This document shows positions 22,510-35,500 of a DNA stretch of 64,000 bases, one piece after another. Made by a program: the position numbers and the translations under genes. Numbering within the stretch: position 1 is the first letter of the stretch; the number at the start of each line of letters is the position of its first letter. The notes under the pieces were generated by a model, which ran no database searches, was not told the origin of the DNA, and was given only the letters and a program-made list of their open reading frames with translations. This stretch comes from Xestospongia bergquistia (lineage: Eukaryota; Porifera; Demospongiae; Haplosclerida; Petrosiidae), in contig OZ014413.1 in the NCBI GenBank assembly GCA_963965975.1, forward strand, positions 2,490,001 to 2,554,000, given 5' to 3'.

Positions 22510-23207
22510 TGATTGCTTTTTCTTCTGATTGCTTTGGTTCTATAGTTGAAAAAATGGTTGCTGTAACTGTTATTTTTTTTTTCATTTAAAGATTGCTCAT
22601 CTATGTGTCTATAAATTTATTCCAAGTATGCTGAGAAGAATTGGGTTTTGTTTTATCTACAACATTGTATTTTGTCATCATCTTAGTTTGTAATGTCCAT
22701 TTAAATATTAACCTAATGTCATACAAAGTTCTGGTCACTCCAAAGTCCTGTTTGGGATATCATATGGGTTGAACTTTCCAATAGCTCGGTCTCCACATAA
22801 AATGAGAGGATTTATGGTTGGTATTTAGTATGTAGCATTTGGATTTGGTTATATCATTAACAATTTTGGCAAATATTTGTTTAATTGTAGAGTCACCAAT
22901 ATCTGTCAAAGTCTTTGCTATTACATTTTTAAGGGTGTTGTTGTTTTCATCATCCTTATAGACTATAAGGATGATGAAAACAACAACACCCTTAAAACAA
23001 CAACATTTAGCGAGTACTACAAATACTATAAGTTATAGTATTTGTAGTACTAGCTAAATGTTACAAATTACGTGTGCGAGAAAATGAAGTCAATATACAT
23101 TGGATAACTGTGGAACATTATGAGAGGTATAAGCAGGAAGTTGAGTACAGGAAGGAAATGGGATTGTCAATTGACTCACATCTGAAGTTAATGAAAGTAA
23201 TAACTGA
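22510..23207 (+). pseudogene. A1-like transporter, 3' fragment with inverted insertion
   Basis: Covers TM8 to the stop. It matches A1 copy 1 closely (compare 3880-4523): GATTGCTTTTTCT, ATGAGAGGATTTATGGTTGG, then the tail AAAATGAAGTCAATATACAT and the end AAGTAATAACTGA. It is broken by deletions around 22640 and 22770 and by about 71 bp of inverted-template sequence at 22962-23032. Confidence 0.85.
22927..23051. repeat. Two adjacent perfect hairpins in an A1 pseudogene
   Basis: Arms of 35 bp (22927-22961 and 22963-22997) separated by one base, then arms of 19 bp (23013-23031 and 23033-23051) separated by one base. The outer arms are normal A1 coding sequence; the inner arms are inverted copies of it. 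Confidence 0.95.
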
Positions 23208-24924
23208 TATTGCTGGTTTATGACTACTATTCAAATACTTTCACAGTTTTTTACTATATTGTCTATGTAATGTTTTCAGGGTCTATAAAGGATAAGAATT
23301 GTGATTTATTTGAATCCACAGACTACATATCTGTACGTACCTTTTTGTACATCTTACCTATCACCACCATTTGCTCTACTCATTGACCACACACTAATTA
23401 ACTAAGTTTTTTTTCAATACATTTACTGCAAATCTTATGTTTTGAAATCAGAATGTATTATTTGTTATTATTTACAGATGGTCTTTTTTTAATTACAATA
23501 TCCATAAAACTGTATGAAATAATGAAATTGCTAGTTTACAGTGTTATACAATTATAAATTTACATGTTCACACAATGGTATAAAGAACATTTAATTGTAA
23601 AATCAATGGATTTTTCCTGTGTCTTTTTGTAAGTGAAGTGTCTTTACAATACTGTTTAACATACAAAAATACATTTATAAGGAAAGATATATATTAATTT
23701 AAATATAGATATATTTAAGTACTTGAACAGACACAGACACACATACACACACAAACACACTGGCAGACTAGGATAATTAAAATATGTCTAAAGAACACAG
23801 AATAATGAACAAAACAAATAATTCTATATAGATAGTTTTTATAATATGTACATATGTTAATCTAATACTACTCAAATTTGAGAAAAAATCTTAATGTTGC
23901 CCTAAAAATGATAATGCTTAGAATACATAGTTTAAAAATTATTTTTGTCGTTGATATAAGTAATGTAACATATTACTTAATAATATTAAATTTAATGTTT
24001 AATTAGTTATATTCATAGGAAATGATCGATAGTTTTGCTTCATTATAAGCAGTAATAAATGATTAAAGTTATAGCAACTCAAACCTTATGAAATACAAAT
24101 ATAGATGTATCATATAAGATCATGATATGTTTATCTTGCAAAATGTATACTTAATACACATTTTGTTCCTATTAAAAATATATAAATGCTATATGGTAAT
24201 GTATCTTTTTACCACAAACTTATATTTTATCCAATCCCACTGACACTTCACCATCCAAACTGTACTTCGATTGTGTTCTAGCAAGTCAGGTCACAACACA
24301 TATGTCGGCTAATAGCAAGTATTTATGAAGTATCCGTTTATAAATTATAGTTGAAAAAGTAGCAATCAATAAGCAACAAGCTCTTGAAAAAGAGGAGAAT
24401 GAGAAGGGATCCCCTCCACACATAAAGTCAGAAACCTTAAAGCAAAAACCAAGAAGGATGAAGTTCAAAGAAGACATAAGCTAGAATTGACAAATGAGAT
24501 AGATCCAAATCTGATAATCAGAAATGGAGTATATAAATGAATTGCTAAGAAAGATTAACATAATACAATATTGTATTATTAAATTTTGGATCTTTACATG
24601 ACTCTACATCATGATATTGTAAATACATATACTTTAGTATTACTCTATAACTTCACTGTAAAAATTGATTTATTGATTTAACCATTATTTGGTTATTCAG
24701 TTTGCAATTGCAAACTTATTTTTGTTTAAGTATAGTAGTAAGCATACATAATACTGTTTTCAATACTAATGTAGTGCTACTTATGTAACTACATAACCAC
24801 CAATTTCATATTTTATTAGTAATCAAAACAGTACTATGTTTGCATTTTACTTATGCAAACAGTAATATTATGAGAGATACTATGATCAAGACGTAGATTT
24901 GACAGCCATTTCGGAAATCAGACC
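23208..24924. other. Spacer between A1 and B remnants
   Basis: No credible gene. The first ~400 bp parallel the 3' flank of A1 copy 1 (4524-5030). 23730-23772 holds an (AC)-rich repeat. The rest is AT-rich with no copy noticed elsewhere. Confidence 0.45.
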
Positions 24925-25511
24925 ACTACTATTGTTTTTTGCTAAACAATTCAATGAACTATTTAGTCACTTCATCCCTCCTACTCATCTATTAGATTGT
25001 AATATATCCATACTGTCATAAGTACATTCCTAGCATGGTAAAAAGAATTGGTTTAGGATTGGCATTTGCACTTTCTACTCCAATTAGTCATCTAATTATG
25101 GTACTCTTAAAGGAACATTTTAAGATGGAGTGTGCTTTTTGTGAGTCGATTATACCACAAGTCTTGCTAGCCATTTCTTATATTTTAATTTTCCCTACAT
25201 CGTTTGAGTTCACAATAGCTCAATCTCCACAAGAAATGAGAGGCTTTATGATTGGACTATGTTTTGCATCAACTGGACTGGGTTTTGCTGTAAATAGAGT
25301 GATTGACTATCCATTTACACGCAAAGCATACTTTTATTTATGTAAGTGTATCATTGTTTTGTTAATCTTTATTTTGTTCCAAGTGCTAGCTAATCGTTAC
25401 AAGTTACAAGTGAGAGAGAATGAAATTAATGTACATTTGATAGCTGAGGAACATTATGAGAGATATATAGAGCAGGAAGTGGAGTACAGGAGGGAAATGG
25501 GACTCACATGA
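24925..25511 (+). pseudogene. Subfamily B transporter, 3' fragment with open frame
   Basis: Aligns to B from the TM7-TM8 loop to the stop at 25509-25511. From 25035 the frame is open for 158 codons: MVKRIGLGLAFALSTP, EFTIAQSPQEMRGFM, a final TM, YKLQVRENEIN and EQEVEYRREMGLT. The stretch before 25035 is damaged and the 5' half is gone. It differs clearly from the gene at 54561 (for example ECAFCESIIPQVL against DSGIYEYIIPQTL), so it is a separate B subtype. If transcribed it could give a four- or five-TM half protein, but pseudogene is more likely. Confidence 0.75.
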
Positions 25512-28286
25512 ATCAGCCAATTCGCACTGATTTATTGTCCTTTATGTATCATCTGCATAAAATATTAATATTGTTTTTTTGTAGTGATAGCTTACTGTTG
25601 ATTGTTGATTCGTATACTTATTAAGGTCATCATGTTTTACTTTTTTAGCAGATATTTGTACACTTTTGTTTTTAGAGAGTTTTTAAAATTATAAATAGTC
25701 ATCTTAGATATCTATTTGTTACTTTTTCATGCATCTAGATTTGTTCTGACTTAAGACGTCAGCCATTCATACAATATGGTCTTTACAATATGTCTGGTTA
25801 AACAAAGAACACATTCTATTGTCTATCATATAAGTATCCATGTATGATGGTTTCATTACTATACTCTCAGAGAAAATTAATGTTGTTAATACAAATAAGA
25901 AACTTAAAAACCTTTTTGTGTCACATTCATGTTTGACTTAAAGTGTTGCAGGATGTTTGAGGATTTGAAGGATCACGATTTGGCTGTATCATTGCACAAC
26001 TTGTCACATTCACAAGTAACAGTCACCTTAATTAAGCTTGAAGCTTAACATAATGAGCTGACACCTTATCTTCGACAGGCTTGCAAAAAATGTAAAACAA
26101 TTGTCAAACTATAGTTGAACTTTATCTCAATCTATATGCATGTGAGACAACCTGCATGACAATCATCAGTGAAAAGAAGTCAAAAATCTAGATGCCTTTT
26201 TGTCAATCAGTATGAAAAACTATTTTTAAAGTTTGCTTAGGTCATTAGGGAAAAAAGTTAAAAGTGAAGAATTTATGGTCTGAACAAAAAGAAATGAATA
26301 GATTTTCGTTATTCAAAATGTATTGCCTAAATTCCTTTTAATTAATCAAAATGAAAGTACTCTTTTCCTGTACATCTGAGAGTTTCTATTTAAAAGTGAT
26401 TGGTTGGTCCAAGTCTAATCATACAGTAAGAAAGTCATTGTTGTTGATAATATACATCTGTTCAAAATAAATTCGTAGTTTTGTAACTACCCATACACAG
26501 ATGCACACACATATACATATATGCACATCAACTAAGTACTGTAGCCCTTGTCCAAGTAAGTGTGTAAATGGTTAATAAAATTTATAGGGTCAGCCACATG
26601 GATATTCAATGTATAGCAGCACCTTATGCCTATATTTTAATATAGTGTCTAAGCATTCGTATAGCTGATAAATATAATAATTGGTTCATACCTGTATTAT
26701 CCATTAGTAGCAGTATTGTTTTGAGATTTTGACTGATGACAAAGTGTCCATCCTTGAATACATGAAGTGCAACTATGTCAGCATACTTTTCAATTTGTAC
26801 TGCTTGATACTAAACACTGTCTATAACTAAAGAATGAATAACATAGTTAAACTGATGAAGAGGAGGTGAGTCATAGTTGTTTGGACTTAATAAACTGAAA
26901 AAAATGACTAACATGATTATGGGTATAGTTACATTTTAGTATTTTGTTATTATGTAGTCATTGATGGTAGATATATATAGTTAATGCAGAAGAGGGATAA
27001 TGTGAAATATAATATTATTACATGCAAGAGAGTTATGTACTTACGTAAGTGAAGACTAAGAGAGATAATTAATTTAAGTGCCAGTGGGTAGGAGTAATTA
27101 TAATTGTTATTGTGGTTAAATAAATAAGCCCACCCACAACCATTGTAGTCAGGAATTCTCTAAGTGAATGTGTGACAATCCAAGACTACATCTAATGTAT
27201 GTTTTCAATATGTTATAGAGCACATCTTTCATTTAAAACTACTATATAAATATATAGTTAAAAAGTGTTGTGTTAATTGACAAGTGCATCATAAAACTAG
27301 ATTTAAACTAAGCCTTCTAGGTCATCAACATTTTGGAATTGACTTTATAGGAGGTTAGAAGTTGACATAGTGGGTATAAATTGTCAACCTATTCACTGAT
27401 AAGAATAATCATTCAGGCAACTGGCCAGGTTCAGGTTGTGGTGCAACTGATATTAAAAATTAATGTATAAGGTCTAATGCTCCAATCTCAATTTACATAT
27501 GACCAACAATAATTGAAGAAAAGGTAACCACAAGTTGTGTATTACTATGTCTCACCTTAAGTATATATCATAAAATATTTTTAATTTGTGTATGTCACTG
27601 AAACTTTAATTTGGGTCATAATTTAAACAAACAGAGGATATGATTAATTTTTTTATTAATTTCAATATATGTAGTTGTTATAGTCTTTTGTATTATCATT
27701 ATGTATACTTTGCATGGTTATAAAAACAAAATAATATACTGTTTGGTAGTTGATCATTATCACAATGCCAAATCTAGGCCTAACTCTATTCAATATTACT
27801 AATGTTACAATATTTAATATGAAATTATTTTACACATTATCAAATCCTGCTACGTAAGCTCATAATATAGTACAAAAGATTCATGTACATACACAACCAA
27901 TAATGACAGAACAGTTAAAATGAAAAACAAAATTTTTGGATATACAATTGCAAACTCATAATAATATCTATAATATTACTACACACAGGGATAAATGAGA
28001 CATATTAAAGTGTAACATTAAAACAGTGGTAATAATGACTTTATATACACTATATATATGAGCATATAGTAACATTATGTTGCTATATGAGATGTAGTTA
28101 AAGTCTTCAAATAAGCTCCCTTTAATTTACTTTGAAACTTCAGACAAACATAGAGAATGTTTGATAACATTAATAAACCGTAATGCATGCTTTCAGTATG
28201 CTATATCTAATAAACTCCTCCCCAACTAATTTAGCTGTTATGTATGTGCAAGTCAATCAAGTAATTACATTTGGCCAAGTGTGAAG
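25512..28286. other. Spacer upstream of the second-cassette A1 copy
   Basis: No gene. From 25671 it duplicates window positions 43-2981 in the same orientation with small indels. The last 150 bp before 28287 are almost identical to those before 2982. Confidence 0.65.
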
Positions 28287-29834
28287 ATGCTCAGTTCTTT
28301 TATGTCGAAGATGAAGATTCAACATGTCAGTTATCAGTCTACAATGCTGATTCTCTGGGATGCCTTGATGTATACTCACTTACACTTGTTACAAGAAGTT
28401 GCTTCAATCAGTTTTACTAAGCACCATAGTCATGATATTATCATTGATATTGGATATAGTTTATTTTTCTTATTATTTCCTCTCTTTGGTCTACTTGCTG
28501 ATGTAAAGACAGGTAGATATAAGACAATTATTACTGGTGTTTACTTCTCATTTGTATCTTGGATAATAGCAGGTATGGGTATTATTCTTAAGACATACTT
28601 TAATTTTGAGTTACCATTTATGATCCTGTTAGGGCTAAGTTTTTTATTCAACTTGTTGGATACTGTAGCTTTCGGTCCAATATCATTCAGTTCAATATTG
28701 ATCAATCAATTGGAGCTTCAGCTGATGAACTAAGTGCTATTGTTTATTGGGACTCTATGAGTATACCAACAGTGATCCTTGTTAGTGAAATTGTACAATG
28801 TTTAATTGATGAAAAACCTTTTCTAATCATGTGCTATGTATTATCAGGTGTAGCTGTGTCAACAGTCATTATCACCAACTTTCTTTTTAAGCACTGGCTT
28901 GATACTATACCACAAATTACCAATCCTGTCAAACTGATTGCTAAGGTACTCAACTATGCAAGAAAGAATAAGTATGCAAAGAATCATAGTGCCTTGACTT
29001 ACTGGGAGGATGACTATCCTTCACAAATAGATTTAGGTAAAGAGAAATATGGTGGACCTTTCTCAGAGGAGGAGGTAGAGGATGTAGAGGAAACAGTATT
29101 TAGAATTATACCACTTTTTATTAGTATAGTGGGTATGTACAGTGTTGAATTTTTTAGTTCAGTGAATAGTCAAGACCTGAAGCTCATTGATTGCTTTTTC
29201 TCAGGTTCCATAGTTGACCATATGATTGCTGTAATTGTTATGTTTCTTCATTTAAAGATTGCACATCTGTGTGTCTATAAAGTCATTCCCAGTATGTTGA
29301 GAAGAATTGGTCTGGGGCTAGGTTTTGTTTTATCAACAAACATTGTATTATGTTATCATCATCTTAGCTTGTAAAGTGCATTTAAATATTAATCTAACAT
29401 CATACAAAGTTCTGGTCACTCCACAGGTCTTGTTTGGAATATCGTATGGGTTGATTTTTCCAACATCCTTAGAGTTCACCATAGCTCAGTCTCCACATAA
29501 AATGAGAGGATTTATGGTTGGTATGTGGTATGCAGCATTTGGAGTTGGTTATGCTATTGATCAGTTTAGTAAATATCCATTTGACTGTAAAGGTGACAAC
29601 AACTGCCTAAATCTTTACTATTACATTTTTAAGAGTGTTGTTGTTTTAATCATACTTCTAGTATTTGCAGTACTAGCTAAATATTACAAATTACGTGTGA
29701 GAGAAAATGAAGTCAATATACATTGGATAACTGAGGAATATTATCAGAGGTATATGGAGCAGGAAGTTGAGTACAGGAAGGAAATGGGATTGTCAATTGA
29801 CTCTACATCTGAAGTTAATGAAAGTAATAACTGA
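28287..29834 (+). pseudogene. Subfamily A1 transporter with two single-base frameshifts
   Basis: Full-length A1 copy from ATG 28287 to TGA 29832-29834, very close to 2982-4523. One T is missing from a T run at about 28640-28645 (six Ts against seven), and one A is extra at about 29338 (CAACAAACATT against CAACAACATT). Between them about 700 bp are in the -1 frame; outside them the frame is normal. A 3-bp insertion adds a Glu (EDVEETVF against EDVKTVF). Both frameshifts are in short homopolymers, so assembly or sequencing error is a live alternative. If the frameshifts are real, it makes only the first ~120 residues plus an altered end. Confidence 0.8.
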
Positions 29835-30234
29835 TATTGCTGGTTTATGACTACTATTCAATTACTTTCACAGTTTTTTACTATATTGTCTATGTAATGT
29901 ATACAGGTTTTTTTTTAAATTAGGAGATGTGATTTGCTTGAATTCACAGACTATATATCTGTACGTATCTTTTTGTATATCTGACCTATCACCACCATTT
30001 GCTCTACTCATTGACCACACACTAATTAATTAAGTTTACACTGTTAGGATTTTTTCAATACTTTTACTGAAAATCTTATGTTTTGAAATCAGAATCTATT
30101 ATTTTGCTATTATTTACAGGTTGTCATTTTTTATTACAATATTACATTATCAATAAAACTGTAGGAAATAATTAAATTACTAATTTACAGTGTTAATACA
30201 ATTGTAAATTTACATATTAATACAATGGTATATA
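29835..30234. other. 3' flank of the A1 copy in cassette 2
   Basis: Parallels 4524-4910; no gene. At about 30232 the homology jumps to the equivalent of 6640, so about 1.7 kb has been deleted here relative to cassette 1. Confidence 0.6.
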
Positions 30235-30470
30235 TATTTGCTCTCCAATATTTTAGCAAATACTCTTTTTGATACAAGAGACAAGTACATTGTCAAAACC
30301 ATTCTTTTTATTTATTCTATAGTGTAATTGTTTTTAAAATCTTCATTGTGTCCCTGATACTAGCTAAGTGTTATAAGTTATGCATGAAAGAGAGTGAAGT
30401 CAATGTACACATAATAACTGATGAACACTATTAGAGAACAGGGAAATAGGACTATCCATTGAACAAAAAA
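30235..30470 (+). pseudogene. Subfamily B transporter, last ~75 codons
   Basis: Matches 6641-6890 (B pseudogene of cassette 1): CCAATATTTTAGCAAAT, a degraded last TM, then AGAGAGTGAAGTCAATGTAC and a degraded tail. Everything upstream was removed by the deletion ending at 30234. Confidence 0.75.
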
Positions 30471-30968
30471 ATGACTTCAATTGCATTGATTTTATGATTT
30501 GTTGTTTACATCAGTCAGTATACATATAACATGCAAGTTAATATGGCAACATTTATTGCTTTTATTGTAGTTAAATATACATTTTTAATTATCCTCTTCT
30601 ATATAAAACAATACTAGGATAACCCATTTTAACAATACTATAAGTTACATCATTGGGGACTTGTATGTAATATATCAAAATTTAAAAGTTGTACATAGAT
30701 CTCTTAAATTACAAAGACTAGTCAGCATTATTAATATAGTAACATTATTGTTATTGCTAAGTTAGATCAGCTAAAGAAGCTGACAAACATATTCACTCTC
30801 TGACACACATATATGTACACAAGTGACACAATAAAGACATAAATACCCTACTAAGTAATATAACCTATGGGCAAATAAATGAGAAGAGGATTAATAACAT
30901 TTAAAGATAACTATATTGACATTCAAAAAACAACCACACCTTACAAACACGTAATATAATAGTATTTA

Positions 30969-31000
<32 letters not shown>

Positions 31001-31684
31001 TCCTATTTCCTCGAATAAAGGCCTCCTCCAAATAGAGGCTGGGTCTCGAATTGAGGCCTCTAGCTGTATATCTATATTTAAAGATGTCTAAGCTCTGATG
31101 TGTCTCTCAGGTTGAAAGCTGTAGAATATGCTTTATAATATATGCTTTCTTTCTCTAGAACCTCATGTGGCCCTTGGGAAGACATGGATACACGCATGTG
31201 AGGCTGTGGTCAATTATAAAAAATCGGTGTTTTGAAATTAAAATTAATAAAGGCGTCCCTTGTATAAAGGTCTCCTCCATTTAGAGGTCCCGTCAAAAAC
31301 CTTGGGAAAGAAATAGAGGCCTAGGCCTCTCTTCAAGGAAATATATATATATATATATATATAGTTAATAAACATATCAATTACTACATAGCTGTGGTAG
31401 CCATTGATTGCAGAATCACTATAACCATATCTTTGACAAATAGATAACAACTTGTCAGTTCCTGATTTTCTGATGAAATGAATAACGTCCAACTATGATT
31501 GTCTACTCTTCTATTTGTTTTGTCTGACACTAAATATTGTCTACAAGTAAAGAGAACATGTGTTAAACAAAGAAATATAAATGATGCATATTATGCATGA
31601 AATATTGAACTAAAAAATGATATATAATTGTATACTTAAGAAAATGCACTTCTTTTATACAACATTGCTAGGGTTCAATTCAGT
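30471..31684. other. Spacer of cassette 2 with MITE
   Basis: Parallels 6898-8190, including a (TG)n tract (about 30968-30991) and the MITE. Homology then jumps from the equivalent of 8190 to the equivalent of 10510, deleting the A2 promoter and 5' three-quarters. No gene. Confidence 0.55.
30999..31343. mobile_element. MITE, copy 2
   Basis: Same element and same position relative to cassette landmarks as 7485-7865. Left end TATCCTATTTCCTCGAATAA; right end CTCTTCAAGGAAAT running into a (TA)n tract at about 31341-31362. Internal GGCCTAGGCCTCT is kept. Shared location shows insertion before the cassette duplication. Confidence 0.7.
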
Positions 31685-31998
31685 GCTGTGGTTCAGTCTC
31701 CACATGAAACGAGAGGATTTATGATTGCACTTTCATTTGGTCTTGGATATGCTATTAGTATTACTAGCAAATACCCAATTCATTGCACTGAAGACATTAT
31801 TTGCCAAAGTATTTATTACTATACATTTAAAACTACTGTTACTGCTATCATGCTCGTTGTCTTTATGATATTAGCCAAACGATATAAATTATGAGAACGA
31901 GAAAATGAAGTCAACATAAATATGATTGCTAAGGAACATTATGAGAGTTATTTTGAACAGGAAGTTGAATACAAGAGAGAAATTGAACTGTTAACAGA
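31685..31998 (+). pseudogene. Subfamily A2 transporter, 3' fragment
   Basis: Matches A2 from QSPHEMRGFMI to the C-terminus. A TGA at the first Arg of the YKLRVRENEVN motif (AAATTATGAG against AAATTACGAG), loss of the FGLW part and loss of the normal stop region make it non-functional. Its 5' end is a deletion junction with A2 upstream DNA at about 31690. Confidence 0.8.
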
Positions 31999-32889
31999 TT
32001 TCACAAACACCAAAAAAGTTATGTGTTTTTAGAACTAATTAGATATTAAAATGATAATTGTATTACTAATATTTCAATGTTAGTAAGATTTGGAATTTAT
32101 CAATAAAATGACATAAAACAGGCTGCAATATGATTTTTAAAATTCAAGCAGACTATAACGTCTGTTTAAAAATGGTTAATAGCTGTTTTTAATGTTACAG
32201 TAGCAATAAATGTGATAAAGGTAAGATCATAATGTAGAGTAAACAGCATTATTAAAATGTATTAACAATAAGTACAGCATCCTCCAATTGTGATTCCTTG
32301 TGTTTTAACTGAAAAATTCCATTCATAAACCTCAACTAATATTAGATGTGCCATATACTAAAAGTCCATACATATAGACTTGTATAAATGTGCAAACAAA
32401 AAACACAAACAACTGAAATATCTATTGTGACAAATAATATGAAATTCATTATTTTATCAGACAATAAGATGAAAATTGAGAGTAAAGATTTGATGAAATA
32501 AACATTATTGATGTACATATTTCTTTTGGTTTAAAATAATTGTTACTTATGCTGTCATTGTTAATATTTACTCAGCATTATAGCTATCAATTGTCTTGCT
32601 GTCTTAAAATAATATGGTTTTAAATCTAATATCATCTATTCCAATTTCTTCACTTGGTTGAGGCATCAGCTTTTTGGAGGTTCTGTAAGCATCACAAGTT
32701 CACAACATTATTGTCATTAATACAGTTAGGCAATGTCTGCTTACATACAGATATCCATAGAGTCAATATGTGAAAATAGTATTTCTGTCACAAATTTAAA
32801 CTGAATGTGGATTATGCATTCATTTTATTATAACTTACTTAACTATATTCATTGATTAAGATCATGCAGTAAACAGATTTCACATTAGT
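31999..32889. other. Spacer after the A2 fragment
   Basis: Parallels 10838-11744 and 48447-49324. No gene. Confidence 0.55.
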
Positions 32890-33514
32890 TTATTTAGCCT
32901 GAATCAACAACCTCAACTTCTACCTTGTATTTAACAATTTGATACATTTACTAGTGGGTGTATTTCTAAATCTGCTTTATATTTTGATAATACATCCTTT
33001 TTTTCTTCAACAAATGCATTCAAAGTATGCTTAAGAGAATAGCTTTAGGATTAGTATTTATATTATTAACTCTACTTTACTATGTCATCATGTTTGTTAG
33101 TAAAGAACATTTCCAATTAAATACAACACCATATCATGCTGATTATGTTCCTCAAATTTTCAGTGGAATATCATTGGCTTTGATTTTTCCAACATCCTTA
33201 TAGAATTTACAATTGCTAGTCTTCACATGAAATGAGAGGATTGAAATGTGGTGTGCTGCATTTGGTCTGGGATATGCCATTATAATCAATGGAAAATGCC
33301 CATTTAAATGTTGTGGAGACAATACCTGCCAAAACAGTTACTACTATTTTTCTGTTGTTACTATCATAATTTGTTCCTGGTACAAGCTAAATGATACATG
33401 TTAAGAGTTATAGAAAATAAAGTGAACAAATATGTGATAGCTGAGGATCATTATGAGAGATATTTTGAACAGGAAGTTGAATATAGGATAGAAATGGAAC
33501 TGTCAATAAATTAA
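32890..33514 (+). pseudogene. Subfamily A2' transporter, 3' half
   Basis: From the CTTCTACCTTG loop to a TAA at 33512-33514. Recognisable TM8 to tail including TATGCTTAAGAGAATAGCTT and GAACAGGAAGTTGAATATAG. Frameshifts: CATCCTTATAGAATT, a deletion in the ATGAGAGGATTGAAATG region, and damage in the last TM. Nearly the same as 49325-49966. Confidence 0.8.
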
Positions 33515-34429
33515 CTTCAAAACAAAAATTCTAGTCATGTGTTTTTTCAAATAATTAAAATCATAAATGCACTATTAATAATTACAATATTTTATAATTA
33601 TATGGAATATGGGAAATAATTTTACACTTATTTGTATATTATGTAATTAGCATTCAAGAAGACAAACTAGGTCAGTATTGATAAAATCATTTAATAGAAG
33701 GCTCAGCTAAGAAACATTGCTAGGAATTTTATCATTGGGTAATAGTTAGAGAGCTTGTGTAGTGTCCTATAAAAACTTTAAAAATGCATTTGCTCATTTC
33801 ATATAGACATATTTGTTGCTATCAAGCATCTATTTCATTATTACAGGTAACAATAATATATTTGAACCCCTTCATTTAATAATAATTATAGATTACTTTG
33901 GTTTCTCCAGTAAAAGTCATAATTATGGTGGCAAGCAGTTACCAAAAATAATATAACCATTTTCTTAAAATTTAATGTTACAAGTACAGATATAGAAATC
34001 ATATTAACATTGACAGTGCATCTAGCTCCTGGTAACAATTAACTTATAATATAAATATAATGTAAGTCATTAGATACTGTGGTTTTTAATCTAATAAGTC
34101 CAATTTAATAGCGATCTATAAAGTACTATCATTTACAATATGCCATTATTATTTTTATTACAGAGTTTGACTAATTATAGGTAAATAAATTTTGTAATTA
34201 TTTCATACCTGTAGTAGCCATTAACAGCAGTATCATTACAAAAATTTATTTGATGAATGGATGACAACATGTCTGTCCCTACTTTTACAGACAATACTTC
34301 TGTCCAAATAAAATTGCCTCAACATTTTATTAACAGTATTGCTGAATATTGTGTTATTGAACATTAATTAAGATGGTACATGTACAAAAGAGAGTTGCAA
34401 TGACCTTTACGTACATGAATGAAGACTGA

Positions 34430-34530
34430 GGGAACGCCAGACCACAAGCTGCCATGCACGTGTTGTGGAAGGCGGGATCACAATAAAATTATAATAATTA
34501 ATTATTAATAGATCCACCCACGTGCCAAAT
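34430..34530. promoter_or_regulatory. Conserved E-box block upstream of A1-type genes (copy 1)
   Basis: A GC-rich island in AT-rich DNA. It contains ACCACAAGCTGCC, GTTGTGGAAGGCGGGAT and two CACGTG E-boxes (34457-34462 and 34519-34524). The same block occurs at 37225-37320 and 50885-51000, about 1.1 kb ahead of the intact A1 gene at 52062. Promoter or enhancer function is an inference from conservation. Confidence 0.4.
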
Positions 34531-35464
34531 GTGCAAAATTAATGTTATTGCTTAATATTTCTTGTTTGAAAACTAGTGGTCATGGACTAATATTCTATTA
34601 AAAGTAGATTCATTTAAAGTAAACACAATTGCTGGCATAATCAACGACAAGAATACTCATTCAGTCTGAATCAGTCATACATCTGGCAATTAATTAAAGG
34701 TCTAATATTCCAATCTCAATTTAAATATGTACAGTACAATTAAAGAAAAGGTAGTTTTATATTAACAAGCTTATAAATTACTATGTTTCACTTGATATAT
34801 GATATATTATTATAGGTTTGTGTATGTTCATGATACAGAAAGTTTATTTTAAGTTATATCTTAAACAAACAGGATATTTCATCACTAATTTCAATATACA
34901 TAGATGTTGTATTATTATTATATAATTATCATTATGTATATTTTGGATGAACATAACATTTTCCTTTTGGCTGTTGACTATTAAAGCAATGCCAAATTTA
35001 GGATTAACTATAACATTATAATTAACATTGCTAATAATACAATATTGCATATAAAATCTTTTTACATATTATCAAATTCTGTTACATAAACTAATTGTAC
35101 AAAAGATCAAATATTATAGCTAAACAATGTATGAGGTAAATAATCATTAATCATTTTAAAAAGTTGCTGCCAATATTTGTTCAATTGTTTGTAAAAGTAT
35201 TGTAAGGATTAATTTATATATCTAAATAACACATTATACTATTAATTTAACAAACTAATGTCATCAGAAGAGTTGATATTGGATTGCCTGAGTATATTGT
35301 TCATGCTCAAATCATAACATTTTTGAGATTACACACAGTATCATATACATTTTGTCCATTGTAACAATTTTGATAACTTCAGTTCATTATTACTTTTTTA
35401 TTGTATTTGTGAAAAAAAGTCATGTAATCATGTATGTTTAATTTAGTGCTAACATTGTGGCAAA

Positions 35465-35500
35465 GTATGAAGACATCAAAATCTCTTGTGTCAATTATAT
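35465..35500 (+). pseudogene. Orphan first codons of an A1 gene
   Basis: ATGAAGACATCAAAATCTCT followed by TGTGTCAATTATA matches the first 12-13 codons of the A1 gene at 52062. Then it leaves homology at TTTATACTATAAGGA. The same truncated end is at about 38460-38496. Confidence 0.65.
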
